The translations under genes were made by a program, and so were the position numbers. Of a stretch of 23,838 nt of DNA, positions 1 to 5,685 are shown in pieces (position 1 is the first letter of the stretch; the number at the start of each line of letters is the position of its first letter). Under the pieces are notes generated by a model, which had not been told where the DNA came from, did no database searches, and was given only the letters and a program-made list of their open reading frames with translations. The DNA is from a virus, in IMG/VR virus record IMGVR_UViG_3300003885_000043, positions 1-23,838 of that record. One strand, written 5' to 3'.

Positions 1-153
1 GTCGCGCTGGAACTTCGTGTTGCCTAAATCCATAGACAGGTGCTCCACCTCCCGGTCTACCAAGGGAGCGAGGTCGGCTCTGCCGCCTCCAACATCGGGA
101 GCCTTGCTGAACCAATCCCGTGCCACCCGCTGGCCTAGGGTTTCGTCGCTCAT
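1..153 (-). CDS. Hypothetical protein, 3' end cut by window edge
   Basis: The reverse strand reads ATG at 151-153 and stays open for 51 codons to the window edge, so the C-terminus is missing. The protein begins MSDETLGQRVARDWFSKAP and is hydrophilic with a Gly-rich turn (DVGGGRAD). I do not recognise it. The start is supported by a 4-base ATGA overlap with the stop of the upstream gene, the coupling style used throughout this minus-strand cluster. It is the most distal visible gene of the putative lysis/accessory operon. Function unknown. Confidence 0.6.
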   Translation of the reverse strand, partial: MSDETLGQRVARDWFSKAPDVGGGRADLAPLVDREVEHLSMDLGNTKFQRD

Positions 154-392
154 AGTTCGTCCACCGTGCGATAGTTCGCGTAGCCCGCAACTTCAGCCCG
201 AGCCGAAAGTTCACTCAGCAACTCGCCAGTGGTCGCACAGCCCAGCCTCGGTACGTTGACATACTGCATAAGCTCATTGCAGATGCGGATCAGATCCTCT
301 GTAGGCATGACGAGTTCGCCAGCCGGAGTGTCGCCTTGACACATGAACAGAGCGGAAACTTCGCCTAACGCTTCTTGGATTTTCGTTCGCAT
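150..392 (-). CDS. Hypothetical protein, 80 aa
   Basis: An 80-residue, mostly helical, soluble protein starting MRTKIQEALGEVSALF, with no membrane segment. Its ATG directly follows the TAA of the upstream gene. A GAGGTG ribosome binding site lies about 8 bases before it, inside the end of that gene. Its TGA overlaps the ATG of the next gene. Two cysteines in the middle (IRICNEL and RLGCATT) are not arranged as a metal site. I do not recognise a family. The operon position suggests a small accessory gene in the same transcript as the M15 peptidase. Confidence 0.6.
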   Translation of the reverse strand: MRTKIQEALGEVSALFMCQGDTPAGELVMPTEDLIRICNELMQYVNVPRLGCATTGELLSELSARAEVAGYANYRTVDEL

Positions 393-626
393 TTAGTTGC
401 ACCTCTTCATAGCCCGTGGGCTCTTGGTCACTATGTGCCCTCGCTTGATCCGCTGCGAGCCTTCCCAGCAGTCCGAGCCGTACCAACTCTCGACCCGCTT
501 GACCTGGAACGAGAACTGGTAGAGCACCTGCCCTGGCACGGCCGTGTAGCAGTAGGACGCGCCGGTTGCGCTGTAGCCGCACAGGCCGGCTAGGCCGAGG
601 GTTGTGATGATCCAAACGTATGTCAT
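393..626 (-). CDS. Small membrane-anchored protein (77 aa), lysis-type candidate
   Basis: The 77-residue protein starts MTYVWIITTLGLAGLCGYSA. A hydrophobic stretch of about 15-18 residues at the extreme N-terminus could be a signal anchor. The rest is a soluble, basic, aromatic tail ending RAMKRCN, with cysteines at Cys16, in ASYC, in GSDC and near the C-terminus. The start at 626 is chosen because its ATGA overlaps the stop of the upstream gene; an in-frame ATG at 689 would overlap that gene by more than 60 bases. A one-span membrane protein in the same operon as a peptidoglycan peptidase could be a holin or spanin component, but no family signature is visible, so this is inference from context. 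Confidence 0.6.
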   Translation of the reverse strand: MTYVWIITTLGLAGLCGYSATGASYCYTAVPGQVLYQFSFQVKRVESWYGSDCWEGSQRIKRGHIVTKSPRAMKRCN

Positions 627-805
627 GCCGGCGTTACCTCTTCGTAGCTCCAATTCCTGAGCACCTTCTTGTGGGCTTGCTCGTCCCATACCCAGACAGT
701 CAAGACTGGGTGGCCGCTGACGACGTAGACGCCGACTACTTCTCCGAGCTTGTTCTTGCGCCGAACGTCGGTGCCTACGAGACGCGAGAAGTCGCTACTA
801 CTCAC
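623..805 (-). CDS. Hypothetical 60-aa protein, probably beta-rich
   Basis: A GTG start at 803-805 is preferred because it forms a 4-base GTGA overlap with the TGA of the upstream gene, matching its neighbours. An ATG farther upstream at 841 would overlap that gene by 40 bases. The product begins VSSSDFSRLVGTDVRRKNK and has alternating hydrophobic stretches (GEVVGVYVV, PVLTVWVWD) that predict a small beta-barrel or SH3-like fold. The end is acidic. I do not recognise the family. No cysteines and no membrane segment are visible. Confidence 0.6.
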   Translation of the reverse strand: MSSSDFSRLVGTDVRRKNKLGEVVGVYVVSGHPVLTVWVWDEQAHKKVLRNWSYEEVTPA

Positions 806-975
806 TCGCCTAGCCCCAGCTTGCGGCGGATTGCTTCCCACTCGTAGATATCTTCAGTTGTGTCTTGGCGATTCCACCAGACTTCGCGCTGCTCCAGCTT
901 GGCAATGCGAGCTTCAAGCGATGCAATCTCCCGTGCTGAATCCATGATGTCGTCTTGATCGTCTTCGTAGCTCAC
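802..975 (-). CDS. Short coiled-coil protein (57 aa)
   Basis: A GTG start at 973-975 overlaps the upstream stop by 4 bases (GTGA). An internal ATG ten codons later (MDSAREIASLE) is the alternative start. The protein is acidic at the N-terminus (SYEDDQDDI). A heptad-like helix follows (IASLEARIAKLEQREVWW), then a second helical segment (YEWEAIRRKLGLGE). This looks like a small coiled-coil oligomer. No function can be assigned. It sits between the zinc-ribbon gene and the 60-aa gene in the minus-strand chain. Confidence 0.55.
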   Translation of the reverse strand: MSYEDDQDDIMDSAREIASLEARIAKLEQREVWWNRQDTTEDIYEWEAIRRKLGLGE

Positions 976-1220
976 TCGAAAATCCCCCGTCTTCGGTACG
1001 CGACGTTCCGGCAGGCTCCGCCAAGACACATCGTCGCGTCCTTGCGACGCTTCCGGCCGCTGGGTCGATGAATAGGCAGTTGCTTGTCGCAGATGATGCA
1101 GTAGCGGACGAATTTGAGCTCTTGCATCTCGTCTATGCAGCGGTAGCAAACGATCCAATCGCGGTGTCTGACTGTTTCGCTCTCATGGGCGGATTCTCCG
1201 CAGCCGTAGCAAGCCACCAT
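972..1220 (-). CDS. Double zinc-ribbon small protein (82 aa)
   Basis: The ATG at 1218-1220 shares one base with the TGA of the M15 peptidase (TGATG), so the two are translationally coupled. The 82-residue product has two cysteine sets. Cys4-x2-Cys7 pairs with Cys25-x2-Cys28 (ACYGC and VCYRC), and Cys41-x2-Cys44 (YCIICD) pairs with Cys65-x4-Cys70. A basic stretch (SGRKRRKD) lies between the last pairs. This predicts two small zinc-binding modules, typical of phage regulatory or nucleic-acid-binding mini-proteins, but no specific family is recognised. A longer reading frame extends upstream to 1802, but it lies antisense-shifted through the M15 gene and is not credible. Confidence 0.7.
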   Translation of the reverse strand: MVACYGCGESAHESETVRHRDWIVCYRCIDEMQELKFVRYCIICDKQLPIHRPSGRKRRKDATMCLGGACRNVAYRRRGIFE

Positions 1221-1663
1221 CAGATGTCCAGGCGCTTGATCTCGAAGTGCCCGATGTCGTCGAAGCCCTGATCGGAGAAGTCCATGTCTCCGTCCCAGTC
1301 GCCTCCCCAACGCAGCCTGAAAACGGTGCGTCCCATCTTGGCCCTTGCGGTGTTCTTGCGATCCACCACGGCCTGGATGTAGCCCGCGAGGTAGTAGAAG
1401 CGCGCCAGCGACTTGGGCCGGTTGCTCCAGTCGATGGGGTAGGGCGCAACGTCTACGGCCAGCGAAGGGCTCTGGTTGTGCTTGCCGTTGGGCCAACGCA
1501 GCTTGGAGAGCTTCTTGTCGAAGGCCGCGTTCTGGTCGGCCTCGCCCCGGTGCCCGGTCAAGATGCTGAAATCGAGGCTCAGGATGACCTCCTCGAGTAC
1601 CTCGATCCAGAAAGCATGGCACGTCTCCAGACGACCTCGCGACGCAGCTCCGAAACTCGGCAT
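1220..1663 (-). CDS. M15-type peptidase, probable endolysin
   Basis: This 147-aa protein resembles phage VanY/M15-like D,D- or L,D-peptidases that cut peptide cross-links of peptidoglycan. Family-type blocks are in order: RLETCHAF near residue 11, SILTGHRGEADQNAAF near 33-48, SKLRWPNGKHN near 53-63, SLAVDVAPYPIDW at 67-79, LRWGGDWDGDMDF near 117-129 and GHFEI at 138-142. The expected zinc ligands are His62, Asp71 and His139, with Asp136 or a neighbour as the catalytic acid. There is no signal peptide, so access to the wall would need a holin. AGGAG at 1672-1676 lies 8 bases before the ATG. It is the first gene of the minus-strand operon. Length is normal for this group. The exact bond cut is not determinable. 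Confidence 0.88.
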   Translation of the reverse strand: MPSFGAASRGRLETCHAFWIEVLEEVILSLDFSILTGHRGEADQNAAFDKKLSKLRWPNGKHNQSPSLAVDVAPYPIDWSNRPKSLARFYYLAGYIQAVVDRKNTARAKMGRTVFRLRWGGDWDGDMDFSDQGFDDIGHFEIKRLDI

Positions 1664-1685
1664 GATGGCGACTCCTATGCCTACG

Positions 1686-1714
1686 AGTATAAGAGGGATC
1701 GCCGCCGATCGAAA
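1686..1714 (-). promoter_or_regulatory. Candidate sigma70-like promoter for the minus-strand operon
   Basis: On the reverse strand a TATACT -10 box (1686-1691) is preceded after 17 bases by a weak -35 (TTTCGA, 1709-1714). The inferred start near 1679 would give a leader of only about 15 bases before the M15 peptidase ATG, with the AGGAG site just inside. The -10 is good and the -35 poor, so an activator may be needed or the call may be wrong. Confidence 0.35.
1697..1710. promoter_or_regulatory. Inverted repeat between divergent promoters, possible operator
   Basis: GATCG and CGATC form a perfect 5-bp inverted repeat around a CCGC centre. It lies inside the spacer of the minus-strand promoter candidate and just upstream of the -35 box of the plus-strand candidate. 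A repressor bound here could influence both directions. No repressor gene is in the window, and the arms are short enough to occur by chance. Confidence 0.3.
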
Positions 1715-1717
1715 GGG

Positions 1718-1745
1718 TTGATCTATCCCCCCACCACGGTATTAT
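1718..1745 (+). promoter_or_regulatory. Candidate sigma70-like promoter for the rightward genes
   Basis: TTGATC (1718-1723) and TATTAT (1740-1745) match the -35 and -10 consensus at 4/6 and 5/6 positions with a 16-base spacer. Transcription would start near 1752 and give a leader of about 125 bases before the first plus-strand gene at 1877. This is the best promoter match in the only sizeable divergent gap of the window. Confidence 0.5.
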
Positions 1746-1854
1746 TCTCGTAGGCGGACGAGGCTTAAAGCTCGAAACGGCTACCGGGGTGCGTTGCCCC
1801 AATGGCCAATTTCGGGGCTCAGTGATGAGGAACGTGGGAGTTCAGCCTCGCCCG

Positions 1855-1870
1855 CCCTATATAGATAGGG
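1855..1870 (+). promoter_or_regulatory. Palindrome overlapping the first plus-strand ribosome binding site
   Basis: CCCTAT and ATAGGG form a 6-bp inverted repeat around ATAG, with a perfect CTATATAG palindrome inside. The right arm runs into the purine tract GGGGGAGAG directly before the ATG at 1877. In RNA the hairpin would sequester part of the Shine-Dalgarno sequence. In DNA it could be an operator. Confidence 0.35.
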
Positions 1871-1876
1871 GGAGAG

Positions 1877-2077
1877 ATGAAGGTCGACGGGTTTGCGCTG
1901 GGACTGTGCCTGATTCTTCTGACGGCCGGCTTGACGCTGGGAGGCGCTGTCTGGCTCGCCACGCCGGCCCAGTGCCAGGGGGACTGCCTCCCTACCTTCT
2001 GTGGCTTTGACGCCGACTGCCCCGGCCCCTGCCGCTGCTACGTGCCTCAGGGCAAGGCCACCGGGGAGTGCTTCTAG
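1877..2077 (+). CDS. Secreted or membrane-anchored cysteine-rich knottin-like mini-protein
   Basis: A 66-aa protein with a short basic start (MKVDG), a hydrophobic segment at residues 6-28 and a possible cleavage near A28 or A31. A compact domain follows with cysteines at 33, 37, 42, 48, 52, 54 and 65. The spacing C37-x4-C42-x5-C48-x3-C52-x1-C54-x10-C65, with an Asp before C48, matches the central x5-x3-x1 pattern of inhibitor cystine knots such as squash trypsin inhibitors. The loops differ in length and a seventh cysteine is present. Disulfides would require the periplasm or cell surface, agreeing with the N-terminal segment. It is the first gene of the rightward operon, behind a GGGGGAG tract. 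The target is unknown, and a non-knottin Cys-rich protein is possible. Confidence 0.65.
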   Translation: MKVDGFALGLCLILLTAGLTLGGAVWLATPAQCQGDCLPTFCGFDADCPGPCRCYVPQGKATGECF

Positions 2078-2078
2078 G

Positions 2079-2282
2079 ATGGGGCTGCTCCGCTGGCTGC
2101 GACGCCGCCGCCTGAGAAGGCTCCTCAAGCAGTACGTCACCCTAAAGGATGGGAAGCTCCATCCTCTTAGCGAGAGCGACCTCGACCCGCCTCTGCGCCA
2201 AAAAACCGACGCTGCGCCGGGGTCAGCTTTCGGCCGTGGACGCTCCCATCGGCAAGGATCTTCTTCGCCTTCCGAGGAGTGA
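2079..2282 (+). CDS. Small basic hypothetical protein (67 aa)
   Basis: The reading frame starts MGLLRWLRRRRLRRLLKQY, one base after the previous TAG. The first 20 residues form a strongly amphipathic Arg/Leu helix, and the remainder is polar and Ser-rich, ending SSSPSEE. A GGGGAG tract about 10 bases upstream could be its binding site. It could bind nucleic acid or a membrane surface. I do not recognise it. A competing frame (2149-2577) overlaps it but has shadow-type composition. Confidence 0.5.
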   Translation: MGLLRWLRRRRLRRLLKQYVTLKDGKLHPLSESDLDPPLRQKTDAAPGSAFGRGRSHRQGSSSPSEE

Positions 2283-2285
2283 CAG

Positions 2286-2603
2286 ATGGGCTCCGAGGCT
2301 TCTTTTTCTTCATGCCCCGAGTGTGGCCAAAGACCACGCCGCGCGCGAGGCCGGCGCTGCTCCGAATGCCATGCGGCCTACATGCGCCAATACCGCGAAA
2401 ATCACGGCGGCGAGTACCTGTATCTGGGCAAAAGAGCCAAAAAGCGTGCCAAGATCCGCTCCATGCTCCGATCCAGAATCGCCCGAGGCAGCCTCAAACG
2501 GCTCCCGTGTGACAGATGCGGTCACAAACAGGCTGCCATGCGGGTGGAGAATTACGCCAAGCCACTCGAAAGCCTGATTTTCCGGTGTCTCGGCTGTCGG
2601 TGA
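2286..2603 (+). CDS. HNH-like zinc protein with altered active-site region (105 aa)
   Basis: An N-terminal zinc ribbon has Cys10-x2-Cys13 and Cys25-x2-Cys28, followed by the AAYMRQYREN block common in small phage zinc proteins. A basic middle (KRAKKRAKIRSMLRS) leads to a second set, Cys75-x2-Cys78 and Cys101-x2-Cys104, with YAKPLESL between. Relatives usually read H-H-x-D-Y-x-K-P-L at that point; here the sequence is MRVENYAKPL, so the expected histidines are missing. It probably binds DNA or protein without HNH nuclease activity. GAGGAG lies about 7 bases before the ATG. It sits just before the terminase genes, where phages often place HNH proteins that act with terminase. Confidence 0.65.
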   Translation: MGSEASFSSCPECGQRPRRARGRRCSECHAAYMRQYRENHGGEYLYLGKRAKKRAKIRSMLRSRIARGSLKRLPCDRCGHKQAAMRVENYAKPLESLIFRCLGCR

Positions 2604-2652
2604 CGGCCGGGAGGCCCTTCTGTGCTACCTCAAAATGCAGAGGAGCGCGTGG

Positions 2653-3360
2653 ATGCCGAGGCCGACCGAGAAACAGAGCCGGGCCATCGAGCTTCGTGAG
2701 AGCCTCGAGCCGTCAATGGCATGGCCCGATGTGGCTCGTGCGATGGGAACCACCCCCAAGCAAGCCCGCCAATTCTATCTGCGCGGCAAGAAGCGCGAGA
2801 CGCACGATCTAGGCCGCGACCGGCTCGAAATCAACCCTGGTGTCACGGGCGAAGTGTTGGTCGCCCACTCAGACCCCCTGAATACGACCATCGCGTCGAT
2901 TGCTCGTGATGCCGGGGTTTCCAAACACGTCGCCAATGGCATCATCGAAGCCGCCAAGCGACTGATGCCGGCCCAGGTCGAAACGCTCCGCAAGGTTCAT
3001 ACTGCGCGCCTCCAGGACCTGCTAGACCACAACAGCGACCGCATCCTCGAAGCAATCTCGACCCTCCCGATGGACTCCCTGCAAGCCGAGGGCGTCAAAG
3101 ACCTGTCGATTGCCATGTCGGTGCATCTCGAAAAGCGCGCCCTGCTCCGCAAGGAGCCCACACAGCGCATCCAGGTCGAAGACCGCCGCCACATGAACGA
3201 GCTGCTAGAAGCCGTCCAGGACGAGATCCTGCGCCGTGGCCTCGAAGTCGAGGTCAACGAGTTCACGCAGGAGCAGGCCGTCGTCGATGGCGAGCTCAAC
3301 ATCTTCGAGCGCAACAAGGTCGTCGATGGCGAGATCGTAGAAGGCCCGCCGCATGGCTGA
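2653..3360 (+). CDS. Probable terminase small subunit (DNA recognition)
   Basis: A 235-aa protein with two predicted helix-turn-helix segments: WPDVARAMGTTPKQARQF near residues 26-43, and IASIARDAGVSKHVANGI near 79-96. A long helical oligomerisation region follows (LQDLLDHNSDRILEAIS onward), with a charged beta-prone tail. This agrees with a terminase small subunit that binds the packaging site and assembles on DNA, and it sits 283 bases upstream of the large subunit. ATG 2653 is preferred over 2635 because AGAGGAG at 2639-2645 is 7 bases before it. No sequence-level family hallmark is visible, so another DNA-binding role is possible. Confidence 0.68.
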   Translation: MPRPTEKQSRAIELRESLEPSMAWPDVARAMGTTPKQARQFYLRGKKRETHDLGRDRLEINPGVTGEVLVAHSDPLNTTIASIARDAGVSKHVANGIIEAAKRLMPAQVETLRKVHTARLQDLLDHNSDRILEAISTLPMDSLQAEGVKDLSIAMSVHLEKRALLRKEPTQRIQVEDRRHMNELLEAVQDEILRRGLEVEVNEFTQEQAVVDGELNIFERNKVVDGEIVEGPPHG

Positions 3361-3634
3361 CATCAATGTCAGCGACTGGCGGACTCAACGCAAGATCGTC
3401 ACGATGCCGATGGGCGAGGCGAACACACCCGAAGTCGTGTTAGCGCGTACCCTGGAGAAGGCCGTCGCCGGCCACATTCGCGGCATAGTGGTGTCGATCC
3501 TGTGGGACGATGAATCCACTGGGTCAGACTTCTCGTACTTGAATCCACGCGATGCGCTCTACATCACCAAGAGCAGCCAGCTTTGGATCGAAGACTGGAT
3601 GAGAAGCGACGAAACAGAGGATCTGTTCCCTTGA
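3353..3634 (+). CDS. Conserved-type small hypothetical protein between terminase genes (93 aa)
   Basis: The start overlaps the end of the preceding gene by 8 bases (ATGGCTGA), with AGAAGG upstream. The protein has no cysteines or membrane segment. It shows a helix (VVLARTLEKAVAGHIRG), then a strand (IVVSILWDDE), a Tyr-rich middle (YLNPRDALYIT) and an acidic C-terminus ending ETEDLFP. Acidic C-terminal peptides of this kind are often protein-interaction tails. I do not recognise the family. Its location between the two terminase subunits suggests a packaging-associated role, but this is inference. Confidence 0.7.
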   Translation: MADINVSDWRTQRKIVTMPMGEANTPEVVLARTLEKAVAGHIRGIVVSILWDDESTGSDFSYLNPRDALYITKSSQLWIEDWMRSDETEDLFP

Positions 3635-3643
3635 GTCCTGGCG

Positions 3644-5380
3644 ATGGCGTTTCAAAGCATTAGCTCGTTAAACGAGCTGACCGCGAAAGATGTCTGCAAG
3701 CTGTCGCGGCAAGACTTCAAGCGCGTCGTCACGCAGCTTCTCGAAGTCCACGCCGACGACCGCCGCGAGAACGACCTTCGCTACTACAAGCCGGTTAGCG
3801 AACACGCGAAGCAGATCCATCTCTCGACCAAGAAGACGGTAGGTGTCGGTGGGGGCAACGGCAGCTCCAAAACTGAGACGTGTCTCGTGGATATGGTGAT
3901 GCTCGCTACCGGCATCATTCCCGAGTCTCTTCAAGACGATATCCCGCCCGAACGTGTGTCGGGTGGACCCTTCCAATGCCGCGTCGTGTGCGTGTCATTG
4001 ACCAGCACGATGTCCACTATCTTGCTGCCCAAGCTCCAGTGGTTTCATTGGACTGGTGTGGACGCTCCCGGCGGCAAGCGTGGCCACTGGGGATGGGTTC
4101 CGCGTAGCCATCTAGTCGATGGACAGTGGGACAAGAGCTGGAGTGAGAAGCTGCGCGTACTTCGGATCAAGTATTTCGATCCCGTGTTGGGACGCTTCAA
4201 CGGCGAGTCTTCCATCCAGTTCATGTCCTACGATCAAGAGCCACAGAGCTTTGCCTCGGGCGACTATCATCGCGTGCTGTGTGACGAGCCACCTAGCCTG
4301 CCAATCTGGACGGAGAATGAAGCGCGTACCATGCGCGTCAATGGCCGCATGATGATGGCCATGACGTGGCCCGACGATCCCGTGATCCCGGTGGCCTGGA
4401 TCATCGACCAAATCTATGAGCCCGGGATGCGCGGCGATGATGTGAATGTAGACTGGTTCGAGCTGTTCACGACCGACAACCCCAACCTCGATCAAGAGGC
4501 CGTAGCGATCCAGGCCGAGCAGTGGGACGAGGAGATGCGCAGAGTCCGCGTCTACGGCCAGCCCATTCACTTCAGCAACCTCGTGCATCCTTTGTTCACC
4601 GAGCAGGAGAAGACGTGGTGTTTTGCGTGCGGCTCGACGCAGGTGCTGAATGAGGACCTGTGCTTCAAGTGCGGGTCTTCTGAGACGGCCTACTACAACC
4701 ACGTAGAAGACCGCGAGATCGACACTCAGCTTCCAACGATCTGGCTGCTTGACCCACATCCCCGTAAGCCGCACATGTTCATGTGGGCGCAAATCCTGCC
4801 CAGCGATGACATCGTGGTGATCGCAGATGGCAAGTGCGATGGAGACTGCACCGATGTCTACGACTACGTTCGTGCCTTCGAGACTACGAACAGCATCAAC
4901 GTCACCCGACGAATCATCGACCCTTCGATGGCACGGCAGCCTGCCGGACAGCACCGGGAAATTTCCTGGCAGGATGAGTTCGAGGACGCCGGGCTACGTC
5001 TCGACCGCGGGAACAACAGCGACGTGGGACGAAAGCGACTCAACCAGTACCTCGCCCCTGACCCTCATACACTTCGGCCACGCATCCATTTTCGGCCTCA
5101 GTGCAAGGAGCTGATCTACCAGATGAAGCGCTTTATCTGGGAGGACTACAAGAAGATCCAGGAGAAGGCGCAGAAGCAGAAGACCCGCGATATGAACGAC
5201 GACTATCCCGACCTGCTGAAGTACCTGATGAACTCCGATCCCACGTTCACGTTCGCATCGCACGGCAGCACCATCATTCGCCGGCATCAGGGCAACCGCA
5301 GCGACAAACGCCGGATGCTCGAGCAGCGGCGTATGCGTGAAGGTCGGCGTGAAATCCACCACTCCACAGGAGGTCGATGA
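3644..5380 (+). CDS. terL: Terminase large subunit with zinc-ribbon insert
   Basis: This 578-aa DNA-packaging motor has an N-terminal ATPase and a C-terminal RNase H-like nuclease. The Walker A region is GGNGSSKT at residues 70-77, with Ser where Gly is common. Walker B is VLCDEPP at 211-217, with Asp214 and catalytic Glu215. The coupling motif is MAMTWPDD around 238-245. Nuclease acidic positions are Asp370 (IWLLDPHP), Asp426 (RRIIDPSMA) and Asp519/520/523 (MNDDYPDLLKY). A zinc-ribbon, Cys326-x2-Cys329-x10-Cys340-x2-Cys343, is inserted between the two domains. The tail is very basic. It follows the preceding gene after 9 bases with a weak ribosome binding site. The end overlaps the next gene at TGATGATG. 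Confidence 0.95.
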   Translation: MAFQSISSLNELTAKDVCKLSRQDFKRVVTQLLEVHADDRRENDLRYYKPVSEHAKQIHLSTKKTVGVGGGNGSSKTETCLVDMVMLATGIIPESLQDDIPPERVSGGPFQCRVVCVSLTSTMSTILLPKLQWFHWTGVDAPGGKRGHWGWVPRSHLVDGQWDKSWSEKLRVLRIKYFDPVLGRFNGESSIQFMSYDQEPQSFASGDYHRVLCDEPPSLPIWTENEARTMRVNGRMMMAMTWPDDPVIPVAWIIDQIYEPGMRGDDVNVDWFELFTTDNPNLDQEAVAIQAEQWDEEMRRVRVYGQPIHFSNLVHPLFTEQEKTWCFACGSTQVLNEDLCFKCGSSETAYYNHVEDREIDTQLPTIWLLDPHPRKPHMFMWAQILPSDDIVVIADGKCDGDCTDVYDYVRAFETTNSINVTRRIIDPSMARQPAGQHREISWQDEFEDAGLRLDRGNNSDVGRKRLNQYLAPDPHTLRPRIHFRPQCKELIYQMKRFIWEDYKKIQEKAQKQKTRDMNDDYPDLLKYLMNSDPTFTFASHGSTIIRRHQGNRSDKRRMLEQRRMREGRREIHHSTGGR

Positions 5381-5685
5381 TGGCAGCGAGACGACGAGGA
5401 AGCAAGAGAAAGGGCGTCAGTGAGAACCTGTCGAGTGGACGACGAGGTATCACGCGCTATGGCAAGACGACCAACCAATCAGGTCGCAGAATAGAGGATG
5501 AGCGCAGTTATCGAGATCAACTGGTTAGGCAGTCTTCTGATGAATGGGGCAATTTTGGTAAAGGAGGACATCGCGGAGAGAAATCTCAGGAAAGGCAGAA
5601 GCGAGCCAGAAAGATCCTGAAAGAGAGTCAAGCAAGATCTCGCAAGAAGTCATCCCGCAAGAAGAAGGCAAGGAGGAAGAAGTAG
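5380..5685 (+). CDS. Histone-tail-like Lys/Arg-rich protein (101 aa)
   Basis: About a third of the residues are Lys or Arg. The N-terminus is MAARRRGSKRKG and the C-terminus is a run of KK/RK clusters (SRKKSSRKKKARRKK) resembling linker-histone tails. The centre is polar and Gly-rich. It is probably disordered and nucleic-acid-binding. Two adjacent ATGs exist; 5380 is chosen because AGGAGGT at 5368-5374 lies 5 bases before it, against 2 for 5377. The gene is more A-rich than its neighbours, partly because of Lys codons. Between the large terminase and the portal, it may help with DNA packaging or condensation. No family is recognised. Confidence 0.75.
   Translation: MAARRRGSKRKGVSENLSSGRRGITRYGKTTNQSGRRIEDERSYRDQLVRQSSDEWGNFGKGGHRGEKSQERQKRARKILKESQARSRKKSSRKKKARRKK

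Noticed and set aside
570-626. Lipoprotein signal in the 77-aa membrane protein
   Set aside because: The residues before Cys16 read A-G-L, not the L-[AST]-[GA]-C lipobox, so a lipid anchor is not supported.
972-1802. Extended 276-codon start for the zinc-ribbon gene
   Set aside because: The extension runs through the M15 peptidase in another frame; the TGATG coupling at 1220 gives a better start.
2149-2577. 142-codon frame across the small basic gene and the HNH-like gene
   Set aside because: It conflicts with the eight-cysteine frame at 2286-2603 and has shadow composition.
4112-4954. Antisense reading frame (280 codons) opposite the large terminase
   Set aside because: The terminase motifs on the plus strand are decisive, and the antisense product has no domain pattern.
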